64,000 nucleotides of DNA from Serilophus lunatus (Eukaryota; Chordata; Aves; Passeriformes; Eurylaimidae). A model generated the notes under the pieces. It was not told the origin of the DNA. It worked only from the letters and a program-made list of their open reading frames with translations, and did no database searches. Positions 12,661-24,070 of the stretch are shown piece after piece. Every line of letters begins with the position of its first letter. Within the stretch, counting starts at the first letter, position 1. The position numbers and the translations under genes are program-made. The DNA is taken from assembly GCA_013399895.1 (NCBI GenBank), contig VXBA01000661.1, forward strand, positions 1,173,489 to 1,237,488, given 5' to 3'.

Positions 12661-14898
12661 CCTTGTTCGACCAGTAAAATTGGATTTTTAGTAACTAGCT
12701 CTGCAGTGTTCAGATACCTGAAGGCTGCAGGAGTCCAACATCTGCTCCATAGAAGCTGACTTTTCACTCATTACAGAGTTTTTGGAATTCAGTCATGCAA
12801 ATAGATTTTCGTAGCTGGGCTTCCATCACTTGAACAATCAGGCTTCTGCTTTGTTTCATGGATTTTATAACCACAAAGGAAAGAGGAGATATGTGGCTTA
12901 ATGCAGGATTCTCTGATGCAGGAAGAACCCTTCCACAGGATTTATGGGCCTTACCCAAAGCCCTTTTTTAAGATTTGAAGCCATTCAGCACATTCAGTTG
13001 AAATTCATTCAGGTTTATATAAATCCCTTCTCTAGATTCCACCCGCAAAATTATTCCTTTGACACTAATTTTGAGATATTGCAACAGCAACAGTGAGAGA
13101 ATCTAAACAAGAGGTTAACTATCAAGTTAAAAGACAAGACTTAGGGATATTAAAAAACCCCCCTGAGCTTCACTTAGCTTTGATATAAGGACCATAAAAT
13201 AGTAAGAAATTATCAAAATTAGTTCAGTTTTTTTATAAGGCTATTCAGTCTTTAAAAGTTTGTAGCAGAGTTTTAGGACAGAAAAAAGAATGGAATTACT
13301 TGCTTTCAGTACATTTTTTTTTTTACTTCCTATTGTGGCCTGTAGGTTAGCATTTTATCTAAAGAACACACGATTTTTCAGAGGGGTAAAATATTTAGGC
13401 TCTAAAAATAGAATATTAATAGAAAAACATAGATAAATAAGTCAAAATGACATGACAGTTATTGAGTAGGAAACCTTTGGATAACTGAAAGAAAAGCATT
13501 TAAATCAACTGAGATTTTTCATTTTCTTGTACGTTTCTTGTCCAAGTTTTGTTTATCTGGAAAAAACATGAATTCTTGAGAGGATCACCTTCAGTTTTGC
13601 TGCTGATATTGGTGCTATTCAAAGCAAATTGAATGTCAAAAAGATAAAAATGCATAGTAACACCTCATCCTATGGAAGGGTAATGGCATAAGTAAGAACT
13701 TTTTCTTTTCAACTTATTTTTTGCCTCCATCTTTTCTCTTTTACTTTCTTCTCTGATAGTCATTGCAGACTTATGAAACCACTTATGTCTAGAAAAAAAA
13801 ATAATTACTTATGTAAAGTCATGAGTTGTTACTATAAAATTTGGTGAATGGCAGAGGTGTGTGGCACAGCTGGAGTAGAAAGTTAAAGGAGATGAAAGAA
13901 GAATATTTGCAGTCGCCTACCTTCCAGTTACAGTTGTCTGAGGAGCGGGGAGGTTCAGAAGGTCCTGGTCAGCACAACACATCTGTAGGAGAAACAAACA
14001 AGCCCCAGAAAAACCAGTCAAGAGCCTTGAGTGTTTGTCATGGCATCAACCTTTCTATCAAAAGATAGTCGAGGGCATGATTTGACTATGGCCAGTGACA
14101 AGTTCTTTCCAGTATCAATGCCAGTGAATTTGAGATATATCATGGCTCTTCATTAAATGCAATAAATTCCATGTATTGTTTTCCTCTGCTTTGTTTTCCA
14201 AGATTTGGGAGCAAAGGGAAGCTGCCACCATACGGTCTTGTTATTTCTACACTGATGCTTTACAGATCTGTTCGTAGGACACCACTGTAGTTTTCGATCA
14301 GCACAGACCTTGCAGCTGCATATTTACTGTGTAGTCAAGTGATCATTGCTGCTTAAGTCTAAGAAGGCTTTCCCTTTTGTCCAGATATCCTTGTCTTCAG
14401 CTTTTTGAAGCAATGCTGATGTGCCTGAATGATGAAAGTGTGGAAGAGTTAGGAAGGGAGAGATGATAATTTCATGGGTTGGGTTTTCTTGAGAAACAGT
14501 ATTATTCTGATCAGTGTTTGGCATGAGCTTCCTGTGAATGCTTAGAATATCTCTGGACCCAGCCTTAAATGAAGAGAGTAGGGCTTGATCTTTTCATTGT
14601 CTATTGTGAGGAAAAAGTTAATACTACAAATTCTGAGGTGCCTTGATATTTAGACACCAGTATTTCAAAAGTGTAGTGTACTATGTTTTATCTTCATGTT
14701 GAAACAAAACTCCGTCTGTTTTGGAATTTTGAACCTGTCAAAATCATAGGCATCAAAAAGCTGAATGCTATGTTATATACACTTACTATGGCTGGCCTTG
14801 CTTTTATCAGTTAGATTTATTATGAAATAAGATCCATTACCTGCAATTTATACCGTTATTTGTTCATGACCGTGGCATTACGTTCTTGGACATTCTAA
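12661..14898. other. Unique non-coding DNA upstream of an LTR
   Basis: No gene or repeat recognised. A T run lies at about 13.31-13.32 kb. The sequence just before 14,899 does not contain the purine-rich tract expected if retroviral internal sequence preceded the LTR, which supports reading that LTR as solitary. Confidence 0.5.
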
Positions 14899-15270
14899 TG
14901 TAAGCACTTGTAGGGAAATGCCAGTGAATGTTTTTTGTAAGTCACAGATAGCAGGTGGAATCTAGGACCCAGGAGCTGAAGAAGGAGCTGAACTGAAAGT
15001 GAAAGGACTGACCATGCCATGTAAGGAAGATGCTTGTACAACACGGTGTCTGACTGGACAAGAGAGAAGTGATATGAGAACTGCTTCTCAGTGGGTGCTG
15101 ACATTTGAACTGCCCTGTGCTGAAAGTCTTAGCTATCAGTTGTGGTTAGAAAAGTATAAACTATAAGTAGACTATAAAAAGGCATTCTTGTAAACAATAA
15201 ACGGATTTCTCCTTTGACACTACATCTGTGTGGTCGTGTGTCTTTGGGGGGACCCGGGTAGCCACAAGCA
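14899..15270 (+). mobile_element. Solo LTR of an endogenous retrovirus
   Basis: This 372-bp segment starts TG and ends CA and is flanked on both sides by CTAA (14895-14898 and 15271-15274), fitting a 4-bp target-site duplication. LTR signals are in the expected order: a TATAAAAA box at 15173-15180, an AATAAA poly(A) signal at 15196-15201, then a GT-rich U5-like stretch (GTGTGGTCGTGTGTC followed by a G6 run) before the end. Neither a primer-binding site just after the right end nor a polypurine tract just before the left end is visible, so internal sequence seems to have been lost by LTR-LTR recombination. Orientation is plus. The retroviral genus cannot be assigned with confidence. Flanking bases CTAAT match over five positions because the first LTR base is also T. 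Confidence 0.7.
15173..15201 (+). promoter_or_regulatory. LTR TATA box and poly(A) signal
   Basis: TATAAAAA (15173-15180) is followed 15 bases later by AATAAA (15196-15201). This compact promoter and polyadenylation arrangement is typical of retroviral LTRs with a short R region. Whether it is still active cannot be told from sequence. Confidence 0.55.
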
Positions 15271-16899
15271 CTAATACACTAAAGGATTCTCTGAATAATT
15301 GACTGATGGGTCCAAAGAGTTGCCCTCTGGTTCAAGGAAAAACAGTGAGTCAGTTAGTTCTGCACTTCAATCAAACACCCACACAGGGTTTAATTACCTA
15401 ATGCACAGTAGGAATGTCAGTCTTGCAGTACACTAATTCATTCCTCACCAGTCTCTATTTTACAGTAGTTACCCCAGTAAATATGTACAGAGACCATGAA
15501 TTCCAGCTCTCGTGTTTGCAAAGAACAAACTTGTTTTCCAGACACGAGTTGATTCTTTTGTAATAAGACAGATAAGCCAGGACAGTGTGTTGTAATTAGA
15601 GTGGAAAAGATTCAAGGATATTCCTAGAGGAATAAATTTCTATATTGTCATCCGTGTTCTTTGGTTTCTAAAGACATACTACACGTTTCTAAGAAGCTCC
15701 TTCTGGTAGATGGACCGACATTTTGTCAACTGAAGTGATTTCAATTTCCTACAAGTTTTTTTATTCTCTTTCTTTTCATTTAATCTAAAAGTGGCTATTC
15801 TGGCCTTGTATATGTGTGGAAATTATAATAAGTTTTCAAAAGGCTACAAATTCACAATATATCTAAGACTAATGGAGCAATAATTGAAATGTAAATGAGA
15901 AAGAAAATCAGCATATGTATTCTCAAATCAGAAATGAAACAAAAAGGGATAAGAACACTTTATCAAATAAAAAGGTTCTTGAGTGTTTCAGGCAACATGT
16001 TTTCAATAAAATCTTTTTGAAATTTTATCATCCCCTGGACAGTTTATCTTGCTTTTTAAATTCCCTTTGGTTCTGAACATGAAAATAGCACAGAAGGTTT
16101 TTGTCGGATCTTCAGTAGTACACTTTAAATGCTTGCAGAACTTTGTGTAGCGCTTTGGGTCAGCAGATAACTAATGCATGTATATCACAAAATTTAGCAA
16201 GATGGTCCGTCAGAAATGCATGTTCTGTTACAAAAATTTCACCTTTTTAGAAACCGATACTAAAGTGAAATTATAAGACAGGTGAAAAACTCGAAAGGAT
16301 ATAAACCAAAGTCTTCCGATCCTTAAGACACATCCTCAGTTGCCTTCAGCAGGCCCTAAGTTTGGTTTACACTGCAAGAAAAGTTTATTAGTGAGCAGGT
16401 AATCTTTAATTATAATTAGATGAAAGAAAACATAATTATGTATATTATGGCAAGGAAGAAAAGAAGTTCTTAGCGAGTCTCAGTTGTACCAGTATTCCTA
16501 CTAGTTGATATGTGGTGCAGTAACAAACAGCAGTAAATATAATTATGCTATTCCTTATGGTAGTGATTTTCTAAAACATGCACATCTGCTACTATGGAGT
16601 GATCTGGCAGCCCTGGGGATATATTGCTTACCAAAACATTCAATGCACACAAAGCAATTTCCAAGAAAGTTGTTTGCTAAACTAAATCCAGTAGATTGGA
16701 TATATGAAAGTTGTAGATGAGAAAGTTCCAGCTGAGGTACATTGAGAGATGGCTGATATAATTTATGTTATAATGTGGACCTTTCCAGTGGTGAAAAAAT
16801 TTAAAAGCAACCAAGAGCTGGTTGGAACCAGGTGGAACCAGGTGAGCTGTTTCAGGAGTGTCTTAAACATACACATAACCACATAACCATGTAGGGCTA
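15271..16899. other. Unique non-coding DNA
   Basis: No gene recognised. A perfect 10-bp tandem duplication (TGGAACCAGG twice) lies at 16823-16842. The sequence right after the LTR shows no retroviral internal region. Confidence 0.5.
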
Positions 16900-17480
16900 G
16901 TTTGTCAGGATTTGTCTCTTTAAGCTTTCTTTATGACTTCTTAACTGATCTTTCTTGAGATCCACAATATCAGTTCCTGTCCTTATATTCAGCATGTGGT
17001 TGAAGTTTGGCAGAGACTATGGAACTTGAGTTTTGCAAGGTCAGGACACTTCTAATGCAGGGCAGAACATGCACTGTGCAATGGCGTAGGTGTGACCTTG
17101 TCAGTGTGGTTCTCCAAGAACTATTAGGATCTTTAACCCTCCTAGAAATCTGTTCGCTTTTAGTAAATGGATTTAATCCAGAAAATAAGGCTTGACATTG
17201 GTGTTTATTGCATGACAGCATTGTAACAAATGTTTCAATAAGCATTGCAAATGAGCAAAGTTCTAGCTGTGCTGGAGGCTGGGCCCCGGTTTTGTGATAA
17301 ATTTGGGTGTGGCGTTTGACCAGGATAAGCTGGTTTGGCTGCAGGGCCCTGTGAGCCTCTGAACTGTGTTCCAGAGTTGCACTGAAGTACCACACTCTGC
17401 TGTGCAATAAACAAAAAGGCCTTCTCTCTCCATCTTTCACCTCACCTTTGTATTGTCCTGTGTTTTCTCTCCTAGAAATA
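16900..17480 (+). mobile_element. Probable second LTR, eroded (boundaries uncertain)
   Basis: The right part reads like the R/U5 region of an avian ERV LTR in plus orientation: a GC-richer block near 17.27-17.36 kb, AATAAA at 17406-17411 within GTGCAATAAAC, then a pyrimidine-rich U5-like stretch to about 17470. No clear TATA box is visible. An 11-bp perfect direct repeat (CTCCTAGAAAT) at 17139-17149 and 17469-17479 bounds 319 bp, but the bounded unit does not end in CA and 11 bp is too long for a normal retroviral duplication. A 10-bp inverted repeat (GTTTATTGCA at 17203-17212, TGCAATAAAC at 17403-17412) lies inside. The 156-codon minus-strand frame over this region is antisense and not supported. 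The left boundary could be near 16.90 or 17.15 kb. Confidence 0.4.
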
Positions 17481-18639
17481 TACCTTAAACAAAGCTGAAG
17501 AGTTGTTGTTCACAGTATTTTCATATTTATTGTAAGAGAAAACACTCCTGCCAGAAGTTTTTATGTATGACACACTCTAAATCTTGCAGACATCCTGAGC
17601 CTTTTCCTTTTTGTCAAGTGAATATAAGGCTTCAAGTATCTCTTGAAGAAAATCTGATAGCTAAACAAGTAGTATTTTCCACAGTCTATATGCTACCCTG
17701 AGGATTATCCCCTGCAGAATTAAGAAGCCCCAAGCAGGTTTTAGACAGAAATACTATGTTATTGCATTTATAGTCCTGAGAATTTTTCTTCAGCCATCAC
17801 CTAATGCTGAGGGCTACTTAATTCTATAGAACATTAATTATGTCTCTTGAAATTCCTTAGATAGCTTCAGGTTTAGTCTGCACATGTGCCCTTGAGTGCT
17901 TCAGTTCCTACAAGGCTGCTCAGCAGGACACCTGTTACATGAAGAGCCTTGGGGTTTACTGGTACTTCTGGATTCCAGGCTGGAGGTGGCTAGTCTGAAA
18001 ATTGTGCCTCAAAGTGATGCAGTTAGTTGGTGTGTCTGATGAACTGAGCACTGAAGAACGATGTTATAAGGATTTTCAGTGCTTATAGTTTTAACATAAT
18101 GGTATTTCTATATGGTGGTGACATTCACATATCCTCTCAAGGAAATCCGTTCACTGCTAAACATCTTTGAGACTGTCTGCCTCAAGAAAAATACTGACTG
18201 CAGTAGTGAAGCTACAGTGGAGCCAGAATTTCTCCCATTATTAATAGAGAAAACTGTAGTGTTAGATTGAAGACATCCTTGCCTCCATTTGCTTTCTTCT
18301 AGACTTGTTCAGGGATTAAGGGGAGAAAAGAGGGAAGGAAAGGAAAAGAAGATAAGAATTATATTAGTGGACATTGCTGGTCTCACAGTTCTGACAGAAA
18401 TGAATTAGGAAGCCGGATGAGATTTATCGGAGTAAACCAGCACAAGATCCAGACTAAGACTCGTGAGTTTTCCTTGGAGAGAGTGCTATTATCACTTCTT
18501 TCCATAGTATGTTCTGTTCATCTAGTCTGAGACAGAATAGTGAGATTTAAGTTTATTGTTAAAATGCCATAAAATTCGAAGTGGATGTTGTGGATTTGTA
18601 AATGAATATTATGCTGAAGTACACTTTGAGTCAGCCGTG
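17481..18639. other. Unique non-coding DNA
   Basis: No gene or repeat family recognised. Purine-rich stretch near 18.32-18.36 kb (GGAAAGGAAAAGAAGATAAG). Confidence 0.5.
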
Positions 18640-19720
18640 CTGTAAGCTGGGCATTTCCTCACTTCACATTCCAGTTCATGTGGTTGGCTTTTCCACGTGC
18701 ACTTGAAACATCAGAAGAGGTACTGCTTTCTAACCCTGAGGTACATCCAGGACCAAGAGCTATGACAATCATATTTTCCATGTAAAATACCTGATAGCAG
18801 CAGGTGCACTATATGACAGGGAATATGGCAAAGCCGCATGGACTTACTCATATGCATCAGATTTCATGACTGCCATGAAACTACTTCTTTTATCCACACC
18901 ATATGGCAGCTCAAGACACATTAAATAGCCTTTTTCTTCTGCCCAGATTGGCAAAAGCCCTAATCCAACAGCAAATTTCTACACAAAACCAGCAGGCTCT
19001 AACAAAACGACACAGTCACAAATCGGCATGGTATCAAGTGATGGCATTATAGCCATCCATCTGCCATGCAGCAGGAAAAAGGGTGTCTTAAAGAAGCAGC
19101 CACCATTCTAAACGAATAATTCTATTTCCTGTAAAACATGGCTAAATTAATGAGATACATTTCAATGCAAATGAACTTCCATGAAAATATATAGACAGGT
19201 ATATATCTGCCTATGTATATACATGCAGAAAGCTAGTCTGCAGACCACAGCAACACAAAAATTCTATTCTGACATTGTGTACATGCCAGCCTGAGTGCAG
19301 ATTCCAAAGTGTTACTCAGAACATAATCTAAGACCCAAGTCCTAGGTCTCACCACATGGCAGCATCATCGTAGCATCATAACATGCTGATGAGCACCAGG
19401 AGATGTTTGTATCAGATCCACTGCTCTACAGTACCAGTTATATCAAATAAGTAGGCCAACATAATGTTAAATCAAAGGATATTGCACAGGTTTAGTCAAC
19501 CTAATCACTTATTCCATTAAACTGGCACTGTTTAATAATATGTTTTTATTATTTTTATCATTTCATCAATAAGAGACTCTGAAATGTGATGACTGTACTA
19601 TGTGGGATGATTAGGCTGCCTATAACCCCATTAGGCCATTGACATTATGGACATATTAATACAGATTCCTTTGGGAATCTGTAAGAGATGGCCTCTGCCA
19701 AAGTCCTAAGTTCCAGTTCA
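18640..19720. other. Possible conserved non-coding block
   Basis: The block has mixed, low-redundancy sequence without homopolymers over long stretches and many homeodomain- and POU-type core words, including ATGCAAAT near 19.17 kb, TAATGAG and AAATTAATGAG near 19.15 kb, and CATTAAT/TATTAATA words near 19.65 kb. No open frame longer than 60 codons occurs on either strand within it. These are properties often seen in conserved developmental enhancers, but conservation cannot be measured from one sequence, so this is inference only. Confidence 0.2.
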
Positions 19721-22700
19721 ACCCCTGCCTAAATTTTAGTGGTCTATGGATTTTGGTTAAAATGAGCAGAGAAGTTAAGGTTACGGTAAACCCTGAAATG
19801 TCATTGGTCATCAGAGACATGTTTTGTATGTCTCCATTTTTTATGCAAAAATGGGTTTATACAACTGCTGAGAAATGTGTGCATGTGTTGTGTATATTTG
19901 GTGTTTGCAGTCATGTGGTTTGCATTTTTGTATTGCTTCAGGGCCCTAAATAACTTGATATTTGCTCTTTTAAGATTTTTTTAGGCCGAAGATGTATGAT
20001 GAAGAACAAGATTTCATGTTATATTGTCCCATAAATATTTCTATATAAAAAAGAAAAAAAGAAAAGCAGAATGTTTTCATGCCATTTGACTCCCTGTCAT
20101 GTATATATGCTAAATTTAATAAGAATTTATGAAAGGCAGACATAAGCTAAAATGTGCGATGTTCTGAAGAAATATGAGTAAGTCCTTGACATTTATAATC
20201 TAAAATCTTGATTCATCAAAGAAAAATTTAACAAAAAGGAAGGCTAAATATTGCTTGCTCTGCGTTTTTCTTCCTGGGAAGGCGATTTCTCGCTGCAGCA
20301 TCCTTCTTAATGTTGCACTTGGCAGTATAAAAGGATTCAGATTATCAAAGAAAACAACAGAAAGATAGACTTAAAACAGTTCTAAAACTGAATTCAGCTC
20401 TCTTAACATAGTGAAGTTTGTTGCTTGAAGTTGTTACTAAAAACTCCTACAAAAGTATATGGAGTTTTAGCAGGAGTCATTTAATAGAATCATATGACTA
20501 GATTTTTTGGGGGGGAAATAAGATGAGCACCATGTTTTCTTTGGACTGTGAAAAATTAACAGTAATTTTTTATAACACAAAAAGAGCTCTGTGGATAGAG
20601 GAGTAATGTTAAACTCAGGAATAACACTGCTGGCTGATACCTGGGTAACATAAACAGCATTGAATGCTGCACCATCCTTTGCACATGCACACAAACCCCA
20701 ATTGCTTATCAGAGCTGTTCTTTTGTTTAGACAAAAAATCCAGATCAAAAAATGTAGCAATGTATAACTATGGCTTTATGCCCAACTGCATGTGAAATAA
20801 TTTTAGAAATTACCTGCTTATTAATAATAGTTACACTCATTTCAATAGCAGCAAAAACAAATAACAATTGTTTATGATATTTCATTTTCAAAACACTCTT
20901 CTGGTGACAAGCTTGTAGTCTGATTTCCTCAGTTTCCTAAGTTGTGTATAATTGTAAAGGTCATTCTGGAGTGCAACTCATATTAAATGTTGGAAATGAA
21001 GCACTAGGATTCTTAAAAAGTAATTTTAAAATGTCCTGTAAATCTGTTAATTCAGTCATTTGTGTTTTAAAGCTTGGAAATTAAATAAATACAGTGAAAA
21101 TGTTGCTACTGGATCCAGTGATTTCAAAATGATTGAGCAATGGCTACAAAGGAGTCTATAGTTGTAACAGGATTGTGCAGTTCTGGAGCCTACTTCTAGA
21201 CGTCTTAAATCAAAATTCACAAACACACACCTCACACTGTCAAAAAGAAGGGTATCACTATTTAACCATTGCCATTGCTCATCATATAGTAACTGAAATT
21301 ATAGGCTTGTTTAGTGCTTCTCGTTCTTGAAAGCTGGAAAAGGTGTAATTGAGTTTACATGAAGGATTGATGATGTTTGTCATGATTTGTATGACATGAT
21401 TTTAGTGAGAGCCAGTGACTGATTCTGACGTGAGACAGATTGTAAAGGCTTCTCAAAATTCCTGAAATTTTAATAAGAAATTTATGTGCTGTTTTGGTGT
21501 ATTACTTTCATTTTGAACCATTTTCTAGTTCTGTGTGAGTTGGTCAAGTAGTAATGTCAATATAGATCAGTACATAAACCAGTTGGATAACTTCACTGTA
21601 TAGGAGCAACCATATTCCTTTATGAAATAATGGACTGATGATACATTTGCTTTGACTGTGCCTTCACTTGCTGTAAACATAGAATTGAAGCCAGCCAGCA
21701 ATGTGTGCTCAGATCAGATAGGACCAAACCCTCAGAAATGCAGTGTGTGTTTTCTGCTTTTCAAGATTTGTTGTTTCATGATAACCACAGAGCTGTGGTG
21801 ACCCAGAGCTCTGAAAAATGTGTGTCAGTTCATAAGGGTAACACAGAACTGCCAAGTTCTGTAGATGAAGGTGGGCACCCAATTTGTGGTATGTTGTGTC
21901 ATGTTATAAATTGCCAAAGAGTTTAAAGGTATATCATAGTGCTGATGCCTCATTGTCTCTTCCCTCTGTGCTACATCCTCATTACCTCTTTATCTACAGC
22001 ACCTGCTTTCAGTAGTAACAATTATTATCTAAATAACTCCAAGCATGCAGATAGATCCCTGCCTCTGACTGGCTGCCCATGACAATTAGTCATTCAAAGA
22101 GCAAAGAATTGCATAGGAACTCAGGCTCCTTTCTCAAGAACTGTATTTCAAATGCCAATTACCTACTCTGGATGCTGCAATCATTTTTCCTGATTGGTTT
22201 CTGATTTCACATTTCTCAATCAACTTTATAGCGACATAAACACAATGCTAACATTTTAGTTAAGGTAAAAAGTTCCACAGCTTACCAGGGAAACACAAAA
22301 AATAAAAAGAGTTAGGGTCAAAAGGAAATACTCGTGTCTTGGGTGATTCATGACTCATTTCTTTGTTTTCCAGTCTGTGATAGTGTACAGGCCATCAATG
22401 GTCTTCTGTCAGGATTTACTACCACAAACGTGTTTCATTTATAGTATTCGTTGACTTTTTTTCTGTCTTCAGTACTGAAATGCTACAGATGCAAAACCAG
22501 AGTTATCCTTTAGAGAAGAGCCTTGATTTGTCAAGGAGAGGTGAAAGGCTGGGAAAAGGGAACGACAGGTGACTGGGAGAAAAGAACAAATTAGTAGTTA
22601 AAAAGAAAAAAAACAACTTTCCCTTCTGTTGGGATCTTTACAGATATTTTCATTTGAAGTGTGGATTGTTTAGTTTCCTGTGTCATGATAGTTTCATGCT

Positions 22701-22808
22701 TCTTCCTTATTTTAATAGTGAAATCCTCAGCTAACAGTGATGGGACCAGTATCCAGCAAATTGTTTGCTTTGGATCAGTTCTACAAGGGAAATTAAACTT
22801 ACTGTTAA

Positions 22809-22811
<3 letters not shown>
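19721..22811. other. Unique non-coding DNA
   Basis: No gene recognised. Near 21.95-22.01 kb a long pyrimidine-rich stretch ends in CTACAG, a good acceptor, but no donor or sustained open frame follows. The 97-codon minus frame at 20467-20760 has no recognisable domain. Confidence 0.5.

Positions 22812-22841
<30 letters not shown>
22812..22841. repeat. T homopolymer (30)
   Basis: Thirty consecutive T. It is flanked by an imperfectly spaced 8-bp inverted repeat (GGGAAATT at 22787-22794, AATTTCCC at 22843-22850). It may be the tail of a minus-strand retroposed copy or a simple slippage-grown run; no target-site duplication is evident. Length is likely variable between individuals and prone to sequencing error. 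Confidence 0.9.
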
Positions 22842-22847
<6 letters not shown>

Positions 22848-23988
22848 CCCATAGCTTTTATCTCTAAATTGAGATGATAGCTATGAAATATGAGTGCAGG
22901 GGAAAACTATTCTCAAATAATACAGATGCTCGGGCTTGTCTGTAGGCTGAATCCTACATGCACTTGAGGACTCCTTCATGTTCTATATGTAAATGTTTAA
23001 ATGATTTCAGTATAATTACTGTCATAAAGAAGGGTGCATTTGCAGAAATAAGGAATTCATGAATTATTTTCCTGACAGAAATGAAACAATGATTACTTAG
23101 AAATACCTGGGGCTCATATCAACAGACTTCAAGCAGTAACATTTTAGAGATTGTTTATCACTGTATTTTTCATTAATATCAGTGTGTTGATAGACCCTGA
23201 GTCCTGCAATGATGTAGTGTCTGTGGAAATGTAACCAACTAATCAAGTTAATTTCTTCATCCTTCAGTCTTGTTCCCCAAGAAAGTAGAATGTTTTGTTG
23301 TGTCCTGAGTACCATTAGGGAGGAAATATTAATGCAGAATATCTGTGCTGTTTTTTTCCATGATGAAAACTTCCTCTGTTTTTTTTCTTGTTTTAAGAAC
23401 TATGAATGAACTTTCAAGGTCAATCCAAGAACTCCAATTCTTCATATACTGCCCTTTTCTTTGTAGTATTCCTATGTAGTAGATTTGCTTATGTGTTTCC
23501 TTGGTTAAGGTTAAAGTATTTCAATCTGATGAAATCTTGGTCAGATGCATAGGGTGTATATTGAAAATTGCCCACTGCCACAGAGCAAGGTCTTCATCCA
23601 TTAAACAGTTTGTTTGTTTATGCCCATGTAATAAAAGATGAAAAGTAGACCTTTGGCTAGAGAGGAGCATCTCTTAAAAGAATTCAGGATGTTCTTGTTG
23701 TCCTTGAAATTACAAAGTTGTGATTGACTTTGCACGAGAAAAACTCTGCTGAAATGCTGGACAAGGACAGATTCCTTACAGCATTTGGTTCCTCTCTTGG
23801 CAGGTACATTCCACATGTCTTCCCCGTTCTCATTCAAAAGCAGGAAAGAAAGGTTCTGTCTCCTCAGAGGAAGGGGTGTTGGCTGTACATAGGGCAGCTT
23901 GTTTTGTAAGGGCAGCTTTGATTTACTGGTTGTGGCCTTTGTTCACCTTTACTTCACTATTTGCTCCACCATTTATTTCCCTTTGCAG
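22842..23988. other. Unique non-coding DNA
   Basis: No gene or repeat family recognised. Small open frames on both strands between 23.1 and 23.9 kb overlap one another and lack domains. Confidence 0.5.
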
Positions 23989-24070
23989 ATTCTCTAAAGA
24001 TTTCATTTGGAGAACAGGCACGCACTCGAACTAAATTTGCTTTGAAGGCTGAACAGATGCAGCAGGATTG
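23989..24070 (+). other. Exon-like segment, plus strand (82 bp)
   Basis: A clear pyrimidine-rich tract ends in CCCTTTGCAG at 23988, a strong acceptor. From the third base of the segment one frame is open for 26 codons (SLKISFGEQARTRTKFALKA, then EQMQQD and W). It ends either at a moderate donor (ATTG then GTGACA at 24071) or, if read through, at the TGA overlapping that donor, which would make it a terminal exon. The frame from the first base has an immediate stop. The charged, helical-looking peptide is unlike the surrounding translations, but I cannot assign it to a family. Confidence 0.25.

Noticed and set aside
16970..17440. 156-codon minus-strand frame
   Set aside because: It lies antisense over the LTR-like element and has no domain or splice context, so it is better explained as a shadow of the repeat.
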